A DNA stretch of 5,045 nt from an uncultured bacterium. Lineage in GTDB: Bacteria; UBA4055. The notes beneath the pieces were generated by a model. It was not told where the DNA came from and did no database searches. It worked only from the letters and a program-made list of their open reading frames with translations. The DNA lies in contig CALMWI010000479.1 in NCBI GenBank assembly GCA_937873545.1, forward strand, positions 1 to 5,045. The letters are read 5' to 3'. Made by a program: the position numbers and the translations under genes. Positions 1-5,045 of this stretch are shown here, one piece after another. Within the stretch, counting starts at the first letter, position 1, and each line of letters begins with the position of its first letter.

Positions 1-1332
1 TTTAACGAAAATCACTCCGTTTTCATAATACATCACTATATTCATCTTCTTTACAGGTGAATCCCACATCGCGTCAACACCGTTCTTTATTATGTTGACA
101 AAACTTTGCGAAAAATCTGAATACAGACCATATATCACAGGCAGGTCAGTCTGAATGCTGATATTTTTTTCTATCCTGTTCTTAAAAAACTGATTCGCGT
201 ATAGAAATTCTATTTCCTGATTCATGACATAGGCAAGATTAAGCGCTTCTTTACTTAGCGACTGCTGATCCCTTGATTTTGACATCATGTTCTTAATTAT
301 CTTTGACAGTTTGCTCACCGACTGGTCAATAAGTTCGAAAAATTTCATGATATCCGTAATATTATCGCTTATTTCCCTGTCATCCCCGTATTTCTCCGAC
401 AGTTTGTCTTTGAATTTAATTAGCCTTGAATGCTGAAGCTGGGCACTGCTTTTTATTCCGGTCAAAGGAGTGCTCATATTGTGGGCGACACCCTGAAGCA
501 TCATGCCGAATTCTGCCAGTTTTGACTGATTTTGAAGTTTGAGCTCGAAAGACTTGTTTTCGGATTCAAGCCTTTTCTGTTCGCGCATATCTCTTCCAAT
601 CCCTAAACTTCCTATAACTTTTCCGTTATGAACCAGCGACGAGATCGAAAGATGTATAGGTATCTCCTCTCCGTTTTTAGCCTGATACAAAACCTCGCCT
701 GTAAAATTACCTGTGCTTTCGAGTGATTTGAAAAGCTTTTTTATGTTTTCTTCCTGATCCTTATTCTTTACAAGGAAGTCAGCCACATGTCTGCCCATCA
801 TTTCATCCCTGGTATAGCCCAGGATATTAAGAAGCGGTGTATTCACATGATTTATTCTGATCTTTGTATCAGTACCGTATATCGTATAAAGATCTGTCAG
901 AGAATTATAAATTGACATGAAAATTGTGTTCACCGCGGAATCTTCAACCCTCAATCTGAACGAGCTGAACTTGAGGAACATACCGACTATATTATTGTTG
1001 TCATCAAGTATCGGATTCAATTTCAACGAAGTGGGTATTATTCTGCTTTTGTAGTCAACGAGATCAAATCTTATGATACCGTCTTTGAACTTTTTTAAAA
1101 GCGCGTTCCTTATAATATTCTGAAATTTTATTTTATCCTTTTCGTGAATTGCGTCAAGAATGCTTGTGCCGAAAAGTTCGGTTCTCGGCTTATTCATCAT
1201 TCTGCAGAATCTAAGATTACAGTCGATTATCTTAAAATAATTATTTATCTCCACATAAATATCCTGCGCGATATCAATGTAGTCCTGAGCTACTGATCCT
1301 TTTCTGACATATAATTCTTTTAAGTCAGTCAT
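1..1332 (-). CDS. Two-PAS sensor histidine kinase, partial (C-terminus beyond left edge)
   Basis: An open frame of 444 codons without a stop runs off the left edge. Reading the translation, residues about 20-125 look like a PAS domain and about 132-250 are a clearer second PAS domain (motifs ILGYTRDEMMG, KNGEEIPIHLSIS, GSLGIGRDMREQKRLE). A charged, probably coiled linker (251-277) follows. The dimerisation/phosphoacceptor helix has the H-box GVAHNMSTPLTGI with His284. The ATPase domain begins near 400 with the N-box VNIIKNGVDAM (Asn413, Asn417); the G boxes lie outside the window. No signal peptide or membrane segment is present, so a cytoplasmic sensor is inferred; ligand and response regulator are unknown. 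The ATG at 1332 is chosen because a weak AGAG lies 8 nt upstream, and the frame is closed by the gpmI TAA only five codons earlier. It starts 12 nt after gpmI, so it is probably co-transcribed with it. Confidence 0.9.
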   Translation of the reverse strand, partial: MTDLKELYVRKGSVAQDYIDIAQDIYVEINNYFKIIDCNLRFCRMMNKPRTELFGTSILDAIHEKDKIKFQNIIRNALLKKFKDGIIRFDLVDYKSRIIPTSLKLNPILDDNNNIVGMFLKFSSFRLRVEDSAVNTIFMSIYNSLTDLYTIYGTDTKIRINHVNTPLLNILGYTRDEMMGRHVADFLVKNKDQEENIKKLFKSLESTGNFTGEVLYQAKNGEEIPIHLSISSLVHNGKVIGSLGIGRDMREQKRLESENKSFELKLQNQSKLAEFGMMLQGVAHNMSTPLTGIKSSAQLQHSRLIKFKDKLSEKYGDDREISDNITDIMKFFELIDQSVSKLSKIIKNMMSKSRDQQSLSKEALNLAYVMNQEIEFLYANQFFKNRIEKNISIQTDLPVIYGLYSDFSQSFVNIIKNGVDAMWDSPVKKMNIVMYYENGVIFVK

Positions 1333-1344
1333 AGTCACTTCTCT

Positions 1345-2856
1345 TTAAAATAATGCTTCCCCCGTCATTTCATCAGGTATATTCAGCCCCATCAACTTAA
1401 GGATCGTAGGAGCTATGTCGCCCAGTTTGCCTTCCTTAAGTTTTAATCCCTTTTTTGTTATGAGGAAAGGCACCCTGTTTTTGGTATGGGCGGTAAAAGG
1501 TGTATTTCCGTCCATCATATACTCTGCGTTCCCATGATCGGCTGTAACTAAAAGAATATAACCGTTTCTTTCGGCAGCAGAAATAATTCTGCCCATGCAT
1601 GCATCCACTGTTTCAACAGCTTTTTTTGCAGCTTCAAAAATTCCGGTATGACCAACCATGTCGCAGTTAGCGAAGTTTAAAATTATCAGGCCGTGGACAT
1701 TTTTATCAATTTCATCTACCGCCTTATCTGTGACCTCAAAAGCCGACATCTCAGGCTGCAGATCATAAGTGGCTACTTTCGGTGAAGGTATCAGTGATCT
1801 TTCTTCCCCTTCAAATTTCTTTTCGTCTCCCCCGTTGAAAAAGAAAGTTACATGTGCATATTTTTCTGTTTCGGCAATCCTAAGCTGCTTAAGGCCGGCT
1901 TTAGATATCACCTCTCCGAGTATGTTCTCCATATGCTGTTTAGGGAAAAGGGTTTTGAACGGAAAATCTTCACGGTATTCAGTCATAGTCACATAATCGA
2001 GACCCAGCTCCTCCGTTCCTACTGAACCGCTTTCCATAGAATTCAATGCCGAACTTATTTCCCTTGCCCTGTCAGCTCTGAAATTATAGAACAGAACTGA
2101 ATCTCCTTTGCTTATCTTTGCCACAGGCGCTTTGTTTTTATATACGGCTGCAGGCACAATGAACTCATCTGTGATTCCGTTCATATACGATCTTTTGATT
2201 ATTTCCTCAGCTGAAATATCCAAAGCTTCCTGAACAGGACCGGTAAGAATGTCATAAGCCTTTTTGATCCTGTCCCAGCGGTTATCCCTGTCCATGGCAT
2301 AATACCTTCCTGAAATTGAAGCGATACTAGCGTTTTTATCCTTTAAAAACCTCTCCAGGTCCTGAACGAAGCCCAGACCGCTTTCGGGCGGAGTATCCCT
2401 TCCGTCCGTAAAGACATGAATAAATATTTTCTTAAGCCTGCCTGATGAAGCTACCCTGACGATCTCTTTGAGGTGAACGATCGACGAGTGAACATCTCCG
2501 TCAGATAGAAGACCCATTATATGCAGCGATTTGTCTCTTTTAATAGTATTGTCGATCAGATCGGTAAGAACCTGATTTTTCGCGAACTCTCCGTCTTCAA
2601 TTGATTTGTGTATCCTTGCAATATCCTGAAATACTACTCTTCCTGCGCCTATATTAAGATGTCCGACCTCGCTGTTTCCCATCGTTCCTTTCGGAAGGCC
2701 AACATCGAACCCCGAGCAGACCAGCGAAGACGACGGGTAATCGGAGAACAGTTTGTCAAGATATGGTTTATTTGATCTTGTTACAGCATTGAACTCGTAA
2801 TCTTTTCCGATACCGTATCCGTCAAGGATACACAACATAACTTTTTGTTTTTTCAA
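1345..2856 (-). CDS. gpmI: 2,3-bisphosphoglycerate-independent phosphoglycerate mutase
   Basis: It interconverts 3- and 2-phosphoglycerate in glycolysis and gluconeogenesis through a phosphoserine intermediate, normally with two Mn ions, in the cytoplasm. Counting from the TTG at 2856 (503 aa, close to the usual ~510), the expected residues are visible: Asp12 (ILDGYG), Ser62 (MGNSEVGHLN), His123 (DGDVHSS), Arg153-Asp154 (DGRDTPP), Arg184 and Arg190 (GRYYAMDRDNRWDR), Arg260/Arg263 (NFRADRARE), Lys332 (ETEKYAHVTFFFNGG), Asp399/His403 (DMVGHTG), Asp440-His441 (TADHGNAE) and His457 (AHTKN). It ends MTGEALF, as the family does. The frame can extend to another TTG at 2886 (513 aa) with a better Shine-Dalgarno. 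I prefer 2856 because its N-terminus aligns without gaps, as I recall it, to the Bacillus enzyme, and because GGA lies 7 nt upstream. The start follows the upstream stop by 1 nt, which suggests translational coupling. Confidence 0.97.
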   Translation of the reverse strand: MKKQKVMLCILDGYGIGKDYEFNAVTRSNKPYLDKLFSDYPSSSLVCSGFDVGLPKGTMGNSEVGHLNIGAGRVVFQDIARIHKSIEDGEFAKNQVLTDLIDNTIKRDKSLHIMGLLSDGDVHSSIVHLKEIVRVASSGRLKKIFIHVFTDGRDTPPESGLGFVQDLERFLKDKNASIASISGRYYAMDRDNRWDRIKKAYDILTGPVQEALDISAEEIIKRSYMNGITDEFIVPAAVYKNKAPVAKISKGDSVLFYNFRADRAREISSALNSMESGSVGTEELGLDYVTMTEYREDFPFKTLFPKQHMENILGEVISKAGLKQLRIAETEKYAHVTFFFNGGDEKKFEGEERSLIPSPKVATYDLQPEMSAFEVTDKAVDEIDKNVHGLIILNFANCDMVGHTGIFEAAKKAVETVDACMGRIISAAERNGYILLVTADHGNAEYMMDGNTPFTAHTKNRVPFLITKKGLKLKEGKLGDIAPTILKLMGLNIPDEMTGEALF

Positions 2857-2857
2857 T

Positions 2858-3604
2858 TCAATATCCAAAGTAGATGCCCAAACCAAAATTCATTCCTTCG
2901 AAATCAAGGTCCGGAACATTTTTAATTGTTTCGAATCCGTCATTTATTTCACCGCTGTCAGATACGAATCCGTATGTATAGCCTATGGTGATGCCTGCAG
3001 CTATCCGCGAACTTAAGAAAAATCTCAACCCGTTATTTACACCGAAAACAAAAAGATCTGTAGAATAGTTCACCGATCTGTTATAGTCATAAATATAACT
3101 GCCGGGATCAAATGAATCCCACATATCACCGAATGACTGGTCGCCATAATCCTGACTCAGTATGAGCCCGATACTGCCGTAGCTTCCGTTAAAAGTCCCG
3201 AAGTATTCAAAAGCTCCAAATAAAGATTTTCTGTAGTTTACTGTCAGCCCGAAAAAGGACATTCTGTAAGAAACAGACCTGTCCAGCTTTAAACTGTCGA
3301 TCTCTACAATTTTCTGGACATGATCTGATCCTGTGAAATAGTGAACGCCGATTCCGAAAGCCGGATTCGCATTCCCGCATAATTCTGCGCCGTACAGGAA
3401 AAGCGATTTTTCAAATTCGCCAACCCCAAACTCCTTCACTTCGTTATTTATCTTGCTGTTAAAAGAAGGATAAAGATTGTATGTTCCGCTGACGTAGCCC
3501 TTGCTAAATCCCTGGAACTGTCCCTTTGATCTGCTTTCCTGAGACCATAGAACAGCTGCCGATAATAATATGACCGCTATAATGCTGCTGAATACCCGCT
3601 TCAT
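2858..3604 (-). CDS. Predicted outer-membrane beta-barrel protein, function unknown
   Basis: I do not recognise the family. The 248-residue product starts MKRVFSSIIAVILLSAAVLW, a typical Sec signal peptide probably cleaved near WSQ/ES. The mature part is rich in Gly, Tyr, Phe and Ser, with several alternating polar/apolar stretches that look like transmembrane strands, for example GAFEYFGTFNGSYGSIGLIL, TDLFVFGVNNGLRFFLSS, RIAAGITIGYTYGFV and the last strand MNFGLGIYFGY. The terminal aromatic residue fits an outer-membrane sorting signal. The length would suit a small barrel of roughly eight strands (inference). An in-frame ATG exists at 3619, but it has no Shine-Dalgarno and would lie only about 7 nt from the predicted transcript start. 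The ATG at 3604 has GGAG 4 nt upstream and the better signal peptide. It is the first gene of the unit that continues into gpmI. A soluble periplasmic beta-rich protein is the alternative. Confidence 0.72.
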   Translation of the reverse strand: MKRVFSSIIAVILLSAAVLWSQESRSKGQFQGFSKGYVSGTYNLYPSFNSKINNEVKEFGVGEFEKSLFLYGAELCGNANPAFGIGVHYFTGSDHVQKIVEIDSLKLDRSVSYRMSFFGLTVNYRKSLFGAFEYFGTFNGSYGSIGLILSQDYGDQSFGDMWDSFDPGSYIYDYNRSVNYSTDLFVFGVNNGLRFFLSSRIAAGITIGYTYGFVSDSGEINDGFETIKNVPDLDFEGMNFGLGIYFGY

Positions 3605-3632
3605 GTTACTCCGTTTCATAATTCAACAGATG

Positions 3633-3661
3633 ATTATAAGCAAATCCTTTGGAATTATCAA
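3633..3661 (-). promoter_or_regulatory. Sigma-70-type promoter of the barrel protein-gpmI-kinase unit
   Basis: On the minus strand TTGATA (3661-3656) is separated by exactly 17 nt from TATAAT (3638-3633), only one base from the full consensus. The predicted transcript start is near 3626, giving a leader of about 20 nt before the ATG at 3604. It is the only good promoter I noticed upstream of gpmI and the kinase, whose gaps to neighbours are too small to hold one outside coding sequence. Expression is therefore likely strong and shared; no operator is evident. Confidence 0.75.
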
Positions 3662-3683
3662 CAAAATTTACTACTTTTTTATA

Positions 3684-3711
3684 TTGATTTATTCTTTAAA
3701 TTTCTTATATT
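3684..3711 (+). promoter_or_regulatory. Probable sigma-70-type promoter of the SPOR lipoprotein gene
   Basis: TTGATT (3684-3689) lies 16 nt before TATATT (3706-3711) in very AT-rich DNA, a fair match to the -35/-10 consensus (4/6 and 5/6). The predicted start near 3718 gives a leader of about 50 nt to the ATG at 3768. Its -35 box is 22 bp from that of the divergent promoter, so one regulator bound between them could affect both units. No clear operator palindrome was seen there. Confidence 0.5.
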
Positions 3712-3767
3712 CACATTAAGCTCACAAAAAGTGCGCCTGAAAATAGAAAATTCAGCCGGAGGTTTAG

Positions 3768-4397
3768 ATGCGTAAATTTATTTTGTCACTGATCATAGCG
3801 GTAATATCCACGTTTGTTGTTTCCTCCTGTACACCGACGAGAGGGGTAACCGAGACTAAATACGGTCCGGACGATCCTTCAAACAAGATCGTAATAGAAG
3901 AGGACCTGAGCAAGAGAGATATGATAGACGGTTATAGGATCAAAGTAGCTTCAGTTGATGCCGAAAAAGATGCTCTTGTGCTGGAAAAACAGATAGTTGA
4001 AGCGGTTCAGGAACCTGTTTATATGGAGTTTATCGTCGATAAGTATATGATCTATGCGGGTGACTGTCAGAATAAAGAGGAAGCCAACATCCTTAAAGAT
4101 AAGCTTCTCGCTGCGGGATTTGACAAAGTCTATTCAGTTCCAAAAAAAGTTTACAAAAAAGAGATCTCTCTCCCTGAAACTTCAGAAACCTCTTCAGCCG
4201 CGACGGAAACCGGACCCTTGACAGACAAAGACGCTTTTGATAAAGTCATAGGATATCGTGTTCAGATATTTGCCGCAAAAGAGAAAGCTAATGCCGAAAA
4301 AATAAAAACACTTGCGATGAAAGATATAACCGAAAGAATATATATTATACTTGCCGACGACAATCTTTATAAGGTACAGGTTGGAGATTTCCTCTGA
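3768..4397 (+). CDS. SPOR-repeat lipoprotein, part before an in-frame TGA
   Basis: A good ribosome site, GGAGG at 3758-3762, lies 5 nt before the ATG. The signal sequence MRKFILSLIIAVISTFVVSS ends in a lipobox V-S-S-C with Cys21 followed by Thr, so lipidation and outer-membrane anchoring are predicted. Residues about 54-126 form one SPOR-like repeat (DGYRIKVASVDAEK ... YMIYAGDCQNKEEANILKDK ... FDKVYSV). A linker rich in Glu, Thr and Ser (about 130-155) follows, then a second repeat from about 162 (GYRVQIFAAKEKANAEKIK ... NLYKVQVGDFL). Translation stops there at TGA, after the third beta strand, so repeat 2 lacks its second helix and last strand. SPOR domains of known function bind peptidoglycan stripped of stem peptides, often at division sites; that role is inferred here. 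The frame continues unbroken to 4727, so this is probably the front part of one 319-codon gene rather than a complete gene. Confidence 0.85.
   Translation: MRKFILSLIIAVISTFVVSSCTPTRGVTETKYGPDDPSNKIVIEEDLSKRDMIDGYRIKVASVDAEKDALVLEKQIVEAVQEPVYMEFIVDKYMIYAGDCQNKEEANILKDKLLAAGFDKVYSVPKKVYKKEISLPETSETSSAATETGPLTDKDAFDKVIGYRVQIFAAKEKANAEKIKTLAMKDITERIYIILADDNLYKVQVGDFL
4395..4397 (+). other. In-frame TGA interrupting the SPOR gene
   Basis: Codons read GGA GAT TTC CTC TGA AAG ATC GAT GCC GAA. Coding character continues across the TGA in the same frame, so the change is a substitution and not a frameshift. The equivalent position is Asn in repeat 1 (GDCQNKEEA) and Thr in repeat 3 (GGYATNQEA), a variable polar site. 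A sense ancestor such as TCA (Ser) is one base away. The base after TGA is A, a context known to be leaky in enteric bacteria. Confidence 0.9.
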
Positions 4398-4415
4398 AAG
4401 ATCGATGCCGAAAAA

Positions 4416-4727
4416 ATGAGAGACAAGATTAAATCTCTGCCTAATTATGCCGATGCATTTGTTCAGAACACATACATTTTTTACGATAAATCAGCCGACT
4501 CGGGCGAATATTACATTCAGATAGGTGCTTTTTCCACTAGAGAATCAGCCGATGAATTTATAGCAAAGAAGCTTTCTGACCTCGGATATACGAATGCCGT
4601 AGTTTACAATGAGAACAGCCTCTTCAAGGTTTTAATAGGCGGATATGCGACCAATCAGGAAGCTCTTGATATAAAAGATAAGTTAAAGAATGACGGCTTT
4701 GAAGGTTCCTGGATAATTCAGAAGTAA
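4416..4727 (+). CDS. SPOR-repeat lipoprotein, part after the in-frame TGA
   Basis: Same frame as 3768-4397, and open from the codon after the TGA (4398) to TAA at 4725-4727. The residues just after the TGA (KIDAEKMRDKIKSL, then YADAFVQNTYIFYD) supply the missing second helix and last strand of SPOR repeat 2. Residues 248-318 of the joined protein form a complete third repeat (YYIQIGAFSTRESADEF ... NSLFKVLIGGYATNQEALDI ... FEGSWIIQK), the best SPOR match of the three. The ATG at 4416 is the first Met codon but has no Shine-Dalgarno, begins inside a helix of repeat 2, and has no signal peptide. Independent translation therefore looks unlikely: this is either the tail of a readthrough product or a remnant. 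A full 103-codon open frame with sound SPOR sequence argues that any disruption is recent. Confidence 0.75.
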   Translation: MRDKIKSLPNYADAFVQNTYIFYDKSADSGEYYIQIGAFSTRESADEFIAKKLSDLGYTNAVVYNENSLFKVLIGGYATNQEALDIKDKLKNDGFEGSWIIQK

Positions 4728-4746
4728 TTTTCCTTCAAGATTATAG

Positions 4747-4773
4747 AACACCCCGGAAGGGGTGTTTTTTTTT
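4747..4773 (+). terminator. Intrinsic terminator after the SPOR gene
   Basis: AACACCCC (4747-4754) pairs perfectly with GGGGTGTT (4759-4766) around a GGAA tetraloop of the stable GNRA type, and the T run extends to 4773. It lies 19 nt after the TAA at 4727. The opposite strand has no T run after the hairpin, so it acts on plus-strand transcripts only and separates this unit from the next gene. Confidence 0.93.
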
Positions 4774-4784
4774 GAAATTTTCTC

Positions 4785-4813
4785 TTGATAACGTAGTGTT
4801 TTTACTATATATT
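4785..4813 (+). promoter_or_regulatory. Sigma-70-type promoter of the DsbD-domain-like gene
   Basis: TTGATA (4785-4790), a 17-nt spacer and TATATT (4808-4813) give one mismatch in each box. The predicted start near 4820 leaves a leader of about 26 nt, enough for the AGAGGA ribosome site at 4833-4838. Its position directly after a terminator supports an independent transcription unit. Confidence 0.72.
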
Positions 4814-4845
4814 CGAATATTGAAGTATTTAAAGAGGAATTTATC

Positions 4846-5045
4846 ATGAAAAAAATGTTCTTTCTATCATTGATGATCACAGTCGCTTCAGTTCTCACAC
4901 AAACCGATTTTGATCCTGAAAAGAATGTCGCGGTAAGTCATTGTTTCGACAGAACCGATTTGAAACCGGGGGATGATTTCAGGCTTCAGGTATCTATTGA
5001 TGTGCCTGCAGGCTATCATATCACTGAAGGCGAGTATTTTTACTT
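4846..5045 (+). CDS. Secreted protein with DsbD N-terminal-like domain, partial (runs off right edge)
   Basis: The ATG at 4846 has AGAGGA 7 nt upstream, and 66 codons are visible without a stop. Residues 1-18 (MKKMFFLSLMITVASVLT) are a signal peptide. The mature start contains FDRTDLKPGDDFRLQVSIDV followed by PAGYHI. This pattern (a D-R, then L-x-PG-x-x-F-x-L, then a hydrophobic strand and P-x-G-[WY]-H-I) is typical of the periplasmic N-terminal domain of DsbD and of DsbD-like thiol-disulfide exchange proteins. The full protein could be a complete DsbD with membrane and thioredoxin domains, or a stand-alone domain; the window does not show which. Cys33 lies early in the domain, and I cannot say whether it is the catalytic cysteine. 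Confidence 0.68.
   Translation, partial: MKKMFFLSLMITVASVLTQTDFDPEKNVAVSHCFDRTDLKPGDDFRLQVSIDVPAGYHITEGEYFY

Noticed and set aside
1769..1996. Plus-strand open frame of 75 codons
   Set aside because: It lies wholly antisense to the conserved core of gpmI (NFRADRARE to ETEKYAHVTFFF region), with no ribosome site or family features, so it is a shadow frame.
3605..3619. Upstream ATG start for the barrel protein (adds MKRSN)
   Set aside because: There is no Shine-Dalgarno, it lies about 7 nt from the predicted transcript start, and the extension would contain the GGAG that serves the ATG at 3604.
3737..3755. Possible hairpin CTGAA/TTCAG in the leader of the SPOR gene
   Set aside because: Only 5 bp with a 9-nt A-rich loop, so too weak to call a regulatory structure; no riboswitch-like features surround it.
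2858..4397. Genome-wide reassignment of TGA to Trp or Gly
   Set aside because: TGA ends the barrel gene exactly where gpmI begins, and another TGA follows soon in that frame. All Trp codons seen in the window are TGG, and no other in-frame TGA occurs within the genes.
4395..4440. TGA as a selenocysteine codon with a bacterial SECIS hairpin downstream
   Set aside because: The only hairpin seen is a weak 5-bp stem (AGAGA 4419-4423 with TCTCT 4434-4438) and its loop lacks a GGU motif. The aligned residue in sister repeats is Asn or Thr, not Cys, and SPOR domains have no redox role.
4683..4898. Minus-strand open frame of 71 codons
   Set aside because: It covers the end of the SPOR gene, the terminator, a promoter and the signal peptide of the next gene, all of which have better explanations on the plus strand.

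Overview
The window comes from a diderm (Gram-negative) bacterium of moderately low GC. The evidence is a lipoprotein with an outer-membrane-type lipobox and SPOR domains, a signal-peptide-bearing beta-rich protein ending in an aromatic residue, and a periplasmic DsbD-type domain. Promoters are of the ordinary sigma-70 type and TGA acts as a normal stop. The style would fit the FCB superphylum or a related candidate phylum, but no marker here fixes the taxonomy.

Left and centre (1-3619, minus strand): three genes read right to left from one near-consensus promoter at 3633-3661. They are a small predicted outer-membrane beta-barrel protein of unknown function, gpmI (cofactor-independent phosphoglycerate mutase, a glycolysis/gluconeogenesis enzyme with all catalytic residues), and a soluble two-PAS sensor histidine kinase cut off by the left edge inside its ATPase domain. 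The gaps are 1 nt (or an overlap, depending on the gpmI start) and 12 nt, so this looks like an operon with translational coupling.

Centre (3620-3767): a 148-bp AT-rich divergent intergenic region with back-to-back promoters.

Right (3768-4727, plus strand): a lipoprotein gene built from three SPOR-like repeats. Its single reading frame is interrupted by one in-frame TGA at 4395-4397, in the middle of the second repeat. Everything after the TGA stays open in the same frame and completes that repeat plus a third one. This is the main anomaly of the window: a recent nonsense mutation, a sequencing error, or translational readthrough. A strong intrinsic terminator (4747-4773) ends the unit.

Far right (4785-5045, plus strand): a separate promoter drives a secreted protein whose visible N-terminus resembles the DsbD N-terminal domain; it runs off the window.

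Overall, two envelope genes on the right and one on the left flank a central metabolic gene and a cytoplasmic signalling kinase. Nothing shows a mobile element, CRISPR array, RNA gene or defence system. I see no wholly new system; the SPOR gene with its TGA is the best candidate for follow-up.
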